Source: Cladophialophora immunda
Lineage: Eukaryota > Ascomycota > Eurotiomycetes > Chaetothyriales > Herpotrichiellaceae
Direction: 5' to 3'
Assembly: GCF_000835495.1 (NCBI RefSeq)
Contig: NW_015622541.1
Span: forward strand, 2,046,001-2,110,000
Length of the DNA stretch: 64,000 nt
Shown here: one piece after another, positions 10,328 to 19,827 of the stretch
Position numbering within the stretch: the stretch's first letter is position 1
How the letters are laid out: each line of letters opens with the position of its first letter
Notes under the pieces: model-generated
The model's database searches: none
Told to the model about the DNA's origin: nothing
What the model saw: the letters and a program-made list of their open reading frames with translations, nothing else
Position numbers and translations under genes: made by a program

Positions 10328-12790
10328 ATGTCAGGTACGGCCCCTTCTTGACCTCTGGCCATTCCCCCTTCTCACATTGCAAATAGTCCAGAAGTTCGAC
10401 CAGTGGGCGAGCAGACATGTCGAACTCTGCCAGCTGCAGACGCTGAGAGATGCCGTCATCGGTGTCGACGCCTCGTACTACCTGAACCTGCGCCTCAACG
10501 GGAACAACGAAGAGCCCCTCAAGCATGCCCTCGGAGGCCAGCCATTCGTCTTCAAGAAAGCCTTGGAAGATGACATTTCCTCCCTGCGGCAAAATGGCAT
10601 CACCTTGGTGTTCGTCTTCAACGGCCTCGACTACGTGAACAAAAGCCTTCCCGACTCACAGCTGGCGGATAGCCGAAGGGTACAAGATGAAGCGTGGCAT
10701 CACTATATGAATGGCGACAGCAAGCGCACGGTAACAGACTTTGGAAAGGCCAAATACCCCGTCGACATTATGACCCGAACCCTCCAGAAACTGCTGTTTG
10801 ATAACGATGTTCAATACATGGTTGCTCCATACAGTGCCACCGCGCAGGTGAGTCCGCCCTCTGGGAACCCGTTGGATTGGTGGAAGCTGAACCGGGTAAT
10901 AGTTGTCCTATCTTTTGAAATTGGAGGACCAATACATTGATGCCGTTATGGGCAGCACCGAGTGCTTTCTCTTTGGGGTGGATAGAGTGGTGACAGATTT
11001 CAATCTCAACGACTCAACCTTGAGCATGGTTAGCCGTGCGGTGTGCGAGGATGTGCTGAAAGTCCACAAAGACGTGCTTCGAGACGCCCAACTCCTGCTT
11101 GGAACCTCTTTCACCCCGACCTTCCCGATCCTTGAAAGCATGGCGGCGGCGAAATCGACGGGCATTGTAGACGCCATCACCCTCCTTAATGGGGCTGGCA
11201 AGAGTGTCATGCAGCTTTGCAACTACCACCGAGACAACCCCCAAGTCCAGAGCATGAAGTACGCCGACCGATACAAGAAGGCAATCATGACCATTAGACA
11301 CCATGTGATAATGGAAAAGAACGGTGTTGTTGCTCCGCTCAACTTTGACGAGGCTCCTGGCGATGTCCACGAATTTGTGGGACAAAGACTGCCCGAGGAA
11401 CTGTTCTTCTACGTCTCCAAGGGCATGCTCGGCCCGCAGGTCCCGAATTGGCTCACATCTGGCGAAATCGCGCTTTCGCTTCCCGGAGGAGTCTTCGATT
11501 CAGAACCTTACCGAAGATTGGTGATAGAACTCCTCAACCCCTTCCGAACCGAAGCCCTCAAGATCCTGGCAGAGTCACTCAACTACTATTATCAGTCCCG
11601 GGTCATCAAAGTCAGTCCATGGATTTCTCAGGATACCAGTAACTTGACAATCGAGATCCGAAATACTCCGCCTATGAAACCGAAGCTGATCCAGTGGAGA
11701 GTCCGAGGAGCCAATATTGAATCCGTCATTGGCAAAGGCGAGGTAGGTGTCAAGAGCCTTAAGCTGTACATCCTCTGACATTAAACAGAATGCTGGTTTG
11801 TTTTTGCCTTGTTTACGGTCCCTCAAAGACGCAGCATTTTCGAAGAAGACCATCACGTTGGGCAAGTTGGAATACCCAGCTCTTCGCACTGCTGACGAGG
11901 TAGCCGTCAATACGGTCTACCGATATCTGCAAGTTCGCGGATACGTTGACGATCAACACAACGTGACTACGTGGGGAAAGGCTCTGGAGACAGCGTTGAC
12001 GATCGCCGACGAGGAATGTACCATCATTGGCGTGGAAATGCTGAGATTGGGACTCTTCACTGGGAATTTCGCATCAGGAGACCCCGTAGCAAAGACTGGT
12101 AGGTTCGACCATTGCTTCCCCCCGACGTTGCTAATTCTCCTGCAGACAAGGATCACGACCGAAAGGTCAACACCAACCTCATTTCCAAAGTTGCGTGCTT
12201 GGGTAGAATCCGGCACAAGCCTATGGGATTTGTTGGACCCCTCGATCGGCAACTGTTAACATATGCATGGAAGATCTCAGCAGTCCGCACAACCCTCAGA
12301 GATCTCTTGGAAACAATCATGACGAGCATGTTCCTGAACGGTGACGTCGATCGGGACCGAGAAGATTGGATTGCTCTCGCCCAAAGGTGCGTGTAGTCGA
12401 CAGCCCGGTCCCCATGATGTAGCCGACTGATCCCCTTGTACAGGCTGCCTTTCTCCAGCGACAATGGCTCAGGACTTGGAATCGCCGTCAAGACGTATCT
12501 GGACGCCGTCAGCGAAGAAGCTGAGCCAAGCGACGCACTTAAAACCAGTATCAAGCAGCAGGAAGGGAAGTACAACTGGTTCGCACAGCTTCGAGGCAGC
12601 GGTTACTTGACTAAGAGTCTCGATCAAGCCTGGAAGATATGGGATGCTGTAAGTCCAGCTGAGGTTGCTGGCTAGAATCACTAAAGCTAACCGTTGGTAG
12701 ATTTATGCTGCAAGTCAAGTGCCAGGCACCGAGGTCAAGGAGGCTAAGCTCTTCTCTGAGGCGAATGAATGGCTGACTCCCCGACGATGA
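10328..12790 (+). CDS. mkt1: Mkt1-like XPG/Rad2-fold post-transcriptional regulator
   Basis: Seven exons: 10328-10334, 10387-10847, 10903-11742, 11789-12098, 12146-12386, 12444-12648 and 12701-12790. They join in phase to 717 residues. The first exon is only 7 nt (ATG TCA G). The protein opens with an XPG N-domain (VIGVDASYYLNLRL near 25-40), then an XPG-I-like region around 145-185, then the helical Mkt1 N and C domains. Yeast Mkt1 binds Pbp1 and controls translation or stability of particular mRNAs, and was first known for maintenance of the M2 killer RNA. The acidic clusters that bind metal in FEN1/Rad2 nucleases (ExE and DxD positions) read SATAQ and GSTECFLFG here, so nuclease activity is unlikely. 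The length is a little below yeast Mkt1 (830). Confidence 0.9.
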
Positions 12791-13617
12791 GCGGTTCTGT
12801 CAGGTAATGGAGCAGAAACGTGAGATCTACTCCGTGAAGCATCGTATCACAAGCTCTGGCACGAAGGACATGCCATCTCCTCGAGCGAGAACTCAGCGCG
12901 CCGTGACGACAACCCCGGGCGGGACCGTGCCCTGGCCCTATCAGCTGGGAGCAGCCTCTGGGCTTCGAGTCCCGTTCCAAGTCTGCGCGAATCCGGGTCT
13001 CCTCTCACGAGAGGTCCGGTGAAAGGAATGGTGGTGTTTCAGAGTCTTGTCTCTCGACGCGGCTCGTGGCAAAGAACACAGCTTCATTAGCAGGCGACGG
13101 CGGAGACGAGAAAGGTTGAGCATTCCGTGAGCTGGGGGAAGAAATAGACTGTAGCACCATGGGTGTAGATGCGCCGGCAGAGTTCGTTGAGGTGCTGCCT
13201 CTCGTCCGTCGTGAGCGAATGGGCTGCTTTTACTTTTGGAACCAGATCCATGGGTGGCGCACACACTTGGAAGTCCTTTGTATCACACGACATGGCTCAA
13301 ACTGCGTTTCAAGCCCTGCTGCGCTGAAACGGAAATGGCCGCCTACGTACGAGGCATTCCCTTCCGCGCTTCCTGCGCAATGACATACTCCGACCAGCTT
13401 TGCCTCTTCCCTATCTACCCTTTGACTTTCAGCCCTCAGCCACTTATCGTTCAGAAGTTTGGGAAAGAAAACAAAAAAATCCAACCATCCTATCATTACC
13501 ACGGCACTCTCGTTCACGCCCCCCACGAGCCGGGACATCAGGGCCGCGTGCGGGCGCCCTTACCTAAGTGAAATTTCCTTCTCATAAGCAATGTCGGGCG
13601 TATGAGGGGCCTACAGC
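12791..13617. other. Intergenic between MKT1 and the SLC35F gene
   Basis: No gene supported. Both strands carry only open frames of about 110 codons or fewer without motifs. It must hold the MKT1 terminator and the promoter of the following transporter gene; no clear element stands out. Confidence 0.45.
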
Positions 13618-15221
13618 ATGCCTGTTCGTCTCCCTCCATCTCAAGCCTCAGAAGAAGAAGAGGAGCAGCACATTGAGATGGAGGACCATGGCATGTCGAG
13701 GAACTCCTCGAGGCAGAGACTCCTCCAACCTCGAGCACGCGGTGCCCGCGGACGGCTCGCTGGTCTGGCCTCTCATACCCTGGGCTTGATCCTCCTCCTT
13801 TGCGTCGTCTTCCTATGGACCATGTCCAATTTTCTCGGTAGTGTATGCACGAGATCGTGGTCCTCTCGATTTTGACGGAGAAGAGTGCTAACCTCAGACA
13901 AAACGTCCAGAGCATATTTGCTGACAACACATATGCCAAACCCTTCTTCTTGACTTATCTCAATACGTCCACCTTCATGCTGGCCATGATCCCTACCCTC
14001 GTCCGAACCGCATATAAACGACACCGAGAGCGTGGGGATTTGTACGATACGATCCGAGCGAACGTGTTGCGGACAATCAAGCGGAAGGGGTATAGTCGAG
14101 TGTCTTCAACCGTTGACGACGGACAAGATCCTGAAGAAGGGCAAGACTCAGACTTGGAGACATTCATTCAGAAACCAGGTCGGAACGGTTCCAACGCGGG
14201 CGTCCCCCGTCGTCCTGGGCGTCACAGTGTCGAGGAAGGGGGCAAGCATCTGGGAATCATCCCGACGGCCAGGCTGGCCTTGGCCTTTTGCATTCTCTGG
14301 TTCAGCGCCAATTACTTTGCCATGGCGTGCCTGAAGTACACCACGGTGGCGTCCACCACGATCCTGACCTCGACCTCAAGCTTCTGGACGCTCTTCATCG
14401 GCGCGTTTACGGGCACGGAGAAATTCACGTGGCGGAAGCTGTGCGGTGTTCTGGCGTCCTTCGCGGGCATCCTGTTGATCTCGAGCGTGGACTTTTCGGC
14501 GAAGACGGACGGCGGCGCCCCCGACTCGCAGCAATCGTTGGGCGCGAGGTCGATATTGTCCAAGCGGGTGGACACGTTCCCGGACAAATCGCCGTCCGAG
14601 CTCGCCTTGGGCGATGCCTTTGCGTTGTTTTCCGCCATCATCTACGGCATCTACACCATCACCCTGAAGAAGACGACCGTGAAGGCTCTGCCGCGGTCCC
14701 TCAACATGCCCCTCTTCTTCGGGCTGGTCGGCACCTGCAACCTCATCCTCCTCTTCCCGCTCTTTCCCATTTTGCATTTCTCGGGCCTCGAGCCCTTCTC
14801 GCTCCCGCCGTCCCGGAGGATCTGGACGATCCTGCTCATCAACAGCTGCGCGAGCTTCTGCTCGGACCTCTGCTGGGCGTACGCCATGGTGTTGACCTCC
14901 CCGCTATTGGTCACGGTGGGGCTGAGCCTGACGATTCCTCTTTCTTTGGTCGGCGAGATGGTCCTCCAGGGCCATTATGAGGGCTGGGTCTACTGGGTCG
15001 GGGCGGGGATTGTGGTCGGCAGCTTTCTCTTCATTGATCAGCAGGAGAAGAACGAGGAGGTCTCTCATGACGGCCACGGCCGTGGTGTCGAGGCCCAGAA
15101 CGAAGACGACGACGACGAGGAGGAGGTTACTGGCGAGGCATTCTCCTCCGCAGCAGGCAACGACTACGGCGTTGATGGGCACGGGCACGGGCACGGATCT
15201 GCGCGTAGACATGCATCCTAA
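13618..15221 (+). CDS. SLC35F/EamA-type multi-pass membrane transporter (YML018C/THI74-like)
   Basis: Exons 13618-13842 and 13911-15221 give 511 residues. A short acidic, soluble N-terminus (EEEEEQ) is followed by about ten hydrophobic segments: the first near residues 53-75, a second after the intron (FFLTYLNTSTFMLAMIP), a hydrophilic loop of about 80 residues, then the EamA-like bundle containing FSANYFAMACLKYTTVAST. This is the SLC35F3/4/5 pattern, to which yeast vacuolar YML018C and the thiamine-regulated Thi74 belong; the substrate is unknown. The C-terminus is cytosolic-looking, very acidic (EDDDDEEE) and ends in a glycine-histidine repeat (HGHGHG). Third codon positions in 14330-15060 are markedly richer in G/C than in the first part of the exon. 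The donor choice at 13843 is forced because the alternative gives an early stop. Confidence 0.88.
15176..15199 (+). repeat. GGGCAC hexamer repeat encoding Gly-His tail
   Basis: Imperfect tandem copies of GGGCAC inside the end of the transporter gene encode the alternating glycine-histidine tail. Slippage at this repeat could vary the length of a possible metal-binding segment. Confidence 0.5.
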
Positions 15222-15750
15222 CCACGTAGACTTTTGGGCGGCTGAGATTGCGGTTTTTGCTTGACCATCTAGATACTCCTGTTCAAGTACCATGTATTCC
15301 ATCCACGTAACCCTCGGGCTTGGATAGAAATAGAAATAGGAATGAAATGATATGATCATCATCCCCACATCGAGTCTCCTACCGACGACAACCCGGAACA
15401 GGACGAGCATTAGATGGGGTTGTGCCGGTGTACGTGTTTAGAATAAGTATTGTACCTCTCTCTCTTTGTCTCCCTCTTCGTCTCCCTCTTCCTCACCGAT
15501 CTTGATTATACCCAGCCATTCTCATAGTGAGGACCTCAGCAGAATCTCAGAAACAAGCTGGTTGATGCGCACAGGATGGCCAGCACATATACATACCCCC
15601 TACAGGGGCATCACCGCCACCCCCATTCTTCAATGGTAGAAAGATTGGATCGCACACGCTGACTTCATGATACCAACATAATTGCTCCAGAAAGCCCAGA
15701 TGGGATCAGGGACTCACCCACCAAAAAAGGCAGAGGAGAAATATGGTGGC
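15222..15750. other. Convergent 3' region
   Basis: Lies between the 3' ends of the transporter gene (+) and the Clr5/ankyrin gene (-). No gene is supported. A CT-rich tract (ctctctctttgtctccctc) near 15455-15490 is the only noticeable feature. Confidence 0.45.
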
Positions 15751-18460
15751 TCAAATGAACTCCAGATACGTCTTGTAGCAATAGCCAGACTCCTCGTCGT
15801 AAGCATAGCCAGTCTCCTGGAGCGCCGTGTGCCATATTTCCCAGATCCCGGCATTTCTCCTTGCATAGTCGCTCGGCGTGAGACCGTAGTGGTCGCGCAT
15901 ATTGGGGTCGCATTGTGCGTTGAGCAAGACCAAGAGAGTCGGTTCGAGTCGAGAGACATCCATCTGAAAATTTTCACTGATATATAATGCGTAATGTCTG
16001 TCGTGGGCTTGTGGCAGCGAGGGACAGGTGCATTGATGGAACGTGTCGCATGGAAATTCAGATATATCACAGCTATTGGGCAAAACAATAAAGCTGTGAG
16101 GGTACAATGCCGAATGAAGGGCGCCTCGACCGTATTCATCGGTGGCCTGGGTGTTCGCGCCGTTTGCAATCAAGACCCTTAGCGCAAAGCTGTTTGTCAG
16201 TAAGGAGGTAAAAAGGAGTTGTGTTTGTCCACAGTCAATTCGGTATTCCAGGTCGAAGGCATTTTTCAAGCACCCCACGATGTCTGTGAGTACCCGGGCA
16301 TCTTCTGTCGTCTTGATAACACCCCACATGGAAATGCAGAGCATGGCACGTTCTATCGATGGCAAAATATTATTGTACCTGGCGCAAGCAAGCTTTATCA
16401 TACTCACTATAGCTTCTCTTCGCCTGGTGCCGATACGGTGGTAAATTCCCAGGAACACTGCCAGGGTTGAGAAGATATCGTGGCATCTGCGGGATTGCTT
16501 AGCTTATGTGCAGAGCATCGGCTCGGAAACACTTATACTGGAAGACATTCTCAATGCTAGCACCAACGTCCAAGAGGAGACGAAAAATCTCGAGGTGCTG
16601 GCATCCCATGGCATACTAAATGCAGTCAATTCCTGCCTCGTAATTTCTGCAATATATGAAACTCACCCAAAGCAGTGAGCTACCGTCAGGGCACACATCA
16701 AAAAGCGAGGCTCGTCCAAGACTGAGTAGTTGCTGTAATCCTGCGAGGTTGTTTTGTTTTATACACACCACTACGTCGGAATCTTCGGAGATAACATTGA
16801 ATGTTCTGAGGCCTGTACACAGTCCAGAGTGATGACGGCTATCGAAGGAGCTTTGCAGGGTTAGTGAGATACCCAAAGCACGGGTGCGTGTGCGCGGAAG
16901 ATGTGTGATCCGTATTCTGTGGGCTGAAGCGTTGTCTCCCGCCTTTCGAGGACAAATAGGGAGAACTTCACGCTGGAAGATAATTGTGTCGCTCTCCTCG
17001 CTTTCGCGAGCTGCTATGCCAGACCATCTTATCCATTTGTGGGACTCTCTGTTCAGTTCATTCAACCCATTGGCGCGTGATTCCGGTGCTTGCAGGATAC
17101 TGCAAGGAGCAAAGCACGTGCTCTCGATATCTTGAGTCATGGTTACAGCATTGTTCTGCCGCATCAAATGAGCAGATGCGTGGAGATAATGGTGAAGAAG
17201 CTGATTCATCGCAACTTGGTACCATCCGCTGGTCAGCATATGACACAGCATCGCCAATTGCGACGACTGGAAGTTGGAATAGCTCCGTGGAAGTTGCCAC
17301 TGGTTTCTGTGGTCCAGAAATTCTGTACACACTGAATTTAGGTTGAGAATGAGTCGGACAATGCCTACGGGATTCACTTCGGCAGAATATCCATGGCTCA
17401 ACGCAGAGCTTCTATTAACAGTACTGTTCGCCGGTTGCCAAGGTCGTTGAGAACGCTGTGAAATCATTGGCCAGCTTGACGTGGCGCCCTCAATGTACAG
17501 TGAGGATGAAGGTCCTCTGTAAGAGCACGGCCTCCCGCCTAAGACCCTTCCCTTCCCCAGCGAATTGGCAGGAAGGTCCGGGCGGGAGGCAGAGCAGCTT
17601 ACAGAGTGCAGCGGAGATTGAATGCTGGTGGCATCTGAAGGGATCGGGGCTCCCATCGCACCTGCATGCGATGTGAAAGCCGTGGAATACGATACTTGGG
17701 AGCGACTATCGGAGGTAGTTGAATTGGTCAAAGTCCGGGGCTCGGTGTCGAGTACTTGTGTTCCGAACATTTGAGATGACAATCCCTGTGATTTGTTGGC
17801 AGTACCCAAACAAGAATAGTCTCCAAGCATGGTCTGGCTGTTATCGATTGTTTGCGCGATAGTAATCCCATGGGCACAAATGTCTTTGTGGTTGTAGGAC
17901 ACATGTTGCCATTGATTATCCAGCACCGGTACTAAATAGCTCGTTCATCAAAACACGGTGTTCAACAGCTGGGGTCCGTGTGAGCCTACCATTGAAACCA
18001 GGAGGAGGTGCATGGATCTTTGGTCGTTGCAATGCGGATTCATTTGTCCCTGTAGTGGGCTCGAAGGAGTGATAGCTGGCGGGCTCTATAAGAACCTCCA
18101 TGTTTTGGTGTCTGCTTTGTCTCTGGATATCGTCCCTCTTCGAAGACTTGATGTTTTTCCTGACGCCCCATTTCTGGAGTATATGCTTCAGTTGTTTGGG
18201 GCTTTGCATATCAGCTAGATTCATGCTCGTTGTAATGCAGACAGAGGGAGGCCGTGCTTAGTATGCGAGATCAGGTCTTACCTTAAAAGGAACTCGTCTT
18301 GATCTGCAAGGATGTAGATGATTTCTTCTCGGGACATTCTCTCCTCTAAATACAGTCGCTGAATCTTTTCACGATACTGACCGTATTCGTCATCAGAGAT
18401 GCGTCTGGATCGGCCGCGAGGCTGTCGAGTCGTCTTAGCCTTGCCGTTTTGCAGCGACAT
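15751..18460 (-). CDS. Clr5-domain protein with ankyrin-like C-terminus
   Basis: Five minus-strand exons, 18460-18282, 18225-17990, 17931-16667, 16615-16539 and 16486-15751, join in phase to about 830 residues. Residues about 18-85 form a Clr5 domain: a helix rich in basic and aromatic residues, then LYLEERMSREEIIYIL, and after the first intron QLKHILQKWGVRKN, a fungal DNA-binding-like module. A long, variable serine-rich middle follows. From about residue 530 weak ankyrin-like units appear (GLQQLLSLGRASLFDV, HLEIFRLLLDVGAS, ALRVLIANGANTQATD, LLVLLNAQCDPNMRDHYGLTPSDYA). The last segment, ETGYAYDEESGYCYKT, is typical of this fungal family. Members are thought to be nuclear regulators, but targets are unknown. 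The second splice acceptor (before 18225) is the least certain join, since it leaves a longer Clr5 loop than usual. Confidence 0.8.
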
Positions 18461-18944
18461 GTCGACGAACGCACTTTCTCGCTGGGGGAACGATTGAATG
18501 ATGAATGGGTAGCTGTGCGTACTGAAACACCAGGTATGGAACCCAGCGACAAAAGACTTGCATAACCCAGTCGAGAGAAATAGAAGTTGGTCCAGTTGTT
18601 GTAGACACATCCGTAGTGCCGCCTTGTGGGCATCGAGTGACCCAAGTCTAACCTCATATGTCCTAGTGGGGAAAAGGTCCATAGGCTGACTTACCACATC
18701 GCTCAAATGGTCCATACGGTTGTGGTTGTCGATCCTGTCCACAAGACCGCCAGGGCAGTTTAAGGCTCACAGGAGTAAATGGGACATATGGATGTCGTGG
18801 ACACGGAGAAACGGTCCATAACAATGAGCCTCCTGTCGCACTTAAAAAATGCTGTTGCATTAGGGACCGTTCGCTCTTTCATATCCAAAACTGCACCATA
18901 TCGACTACCACACTTGATCCTCATCGTAGACTGGAAATTCAACA
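18461..18944. promoter_or_regulatory. Divergent promoter between Clr5/ankyrin gene and the 94-residue gene
   Basis: The two start codons face away from each other with 484 bp between them, so both promoters and leaders must lie here. No TATA or CCAAT element is obvious. Frames reaching upstream of 18460 (to about 18742) have no conserved features. Confidence 0.5.
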
Positions 18945-19276
18945 ATGGGTGATACACAAGTCAGTTTTGAAAAGTATGTGGCTGCCTGAGAGTGCTGAGG
19001 AATTCACTTACCGTTACCAGGTCCATAGCAGCCTCGCTGAGCCCGGCGAACATAGAACGTTCTCAGCGTCTCGATGCATACCTTCAAGACAAGAACAAGT
19101 TCGCCCTATTTGCTTCAAGTGGGCAGAAAGACCTCAAAGCTCGGCCAATCTTAAGCCCAATTGCCCAGAGAGTGAAGGAAAGGGAAGCTGAAAGAGAGCT
19201 CGAAAGCTTCATGGATTCCATTTCTGACCGTGAGGTGATTGAGGACGCCAGACAGGCATGGCAAGACAAGAAATAG
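18945..19276 (+). CDS. Small 94-residue protein of unknown function
   Basis: Exon 1 (18945-18973) and exon 2 (19021-19276) are joined through a 47-nt intron with GTATGT donor and TTACCAG acceptor, giving 94 residues starting MGDTQVSFEK. I do not recognise the family. The protein is soluble, highly charged and mostly helical by eye: a Ser-Pro-containing start, a basic middle (RPILSPIAQRVKERE), then an acidic helix ending ARQAWQDKK. No signal peptide, membrane segment or zinc motif is present. Support for a real gene comes from the clean intron exactly restoring the frame and the canonical splice signals. It is divergent from the Clr5/ankyrin gene and shares its upstream region, which may mean shared expression, but this is inference. 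Confidence 0.65.
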
Positions 19277-19827
19277 TGGCCGAAGAGGTGGTAGGAGTCG
19301 GCACTGAAGCCGCAGGATGGCAGATGAAGAAGCAAAGATCAGGACGGACGGACAGGAGAGCTGATGATGCCAGAGAACAGCAGCTGCCTTCCAGGATACA
19401 CGCGGAAGTGGCACTGAGCTTGATAGAAAAGGTTCACCATCTGAAAGAGGTCGCTGCAGTCAACAGGAAACTGTAGCCAAAGTGGCATTTCTGGAATCGG
19501 GTAGGATTCGGTGGCTGTCCATCCCTGCTGTAGGATAATAGAAGAATAGATTTGGCGGGACAAAGAGGAGCGAAAGCGGCATCCATTTGTCTTTGCTCCA
19601 TTTGCAGTCGTTCAGTTAGGGATATTTCGATTCTTTAAATTTGGCCTTGACAGGTCTTGAGTCCGTGTTTGCGCGTCCAATCTCCTGTGAATACACACCG
19701 CCTGAGCCGTCCCTTTGGTCATGAATATCGTTGCAATCCTCCTGGATTCATCTGCTCATATCTTGCCGAAGGCGCTTTCATAGAATTTGAGTAATCGTCG
19801 TTCAGCTTTGATCTGCATGCGATCCCA
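19277..19827. other. Convergent 3' region
   Basis: Between the 94-residue gene (+) and the Saf1-like gene (-). Only short open frames without motifs; nothing else seen. Confidence 0.45.

Noticed and set aside
9968..10351. In-frame N-terminal extension of MKT1
   Set aside because: The frame is open but its translation is a hydrophobic string produced by a T/C-rich leader, and the family starts close to the microexon ATG.
15931..15960. B-box-like GGTTCGAGTC
   Set aside because: Lies inside the last exon of the Clr5/ankyrin gene and lacks an A-box at the right distance.
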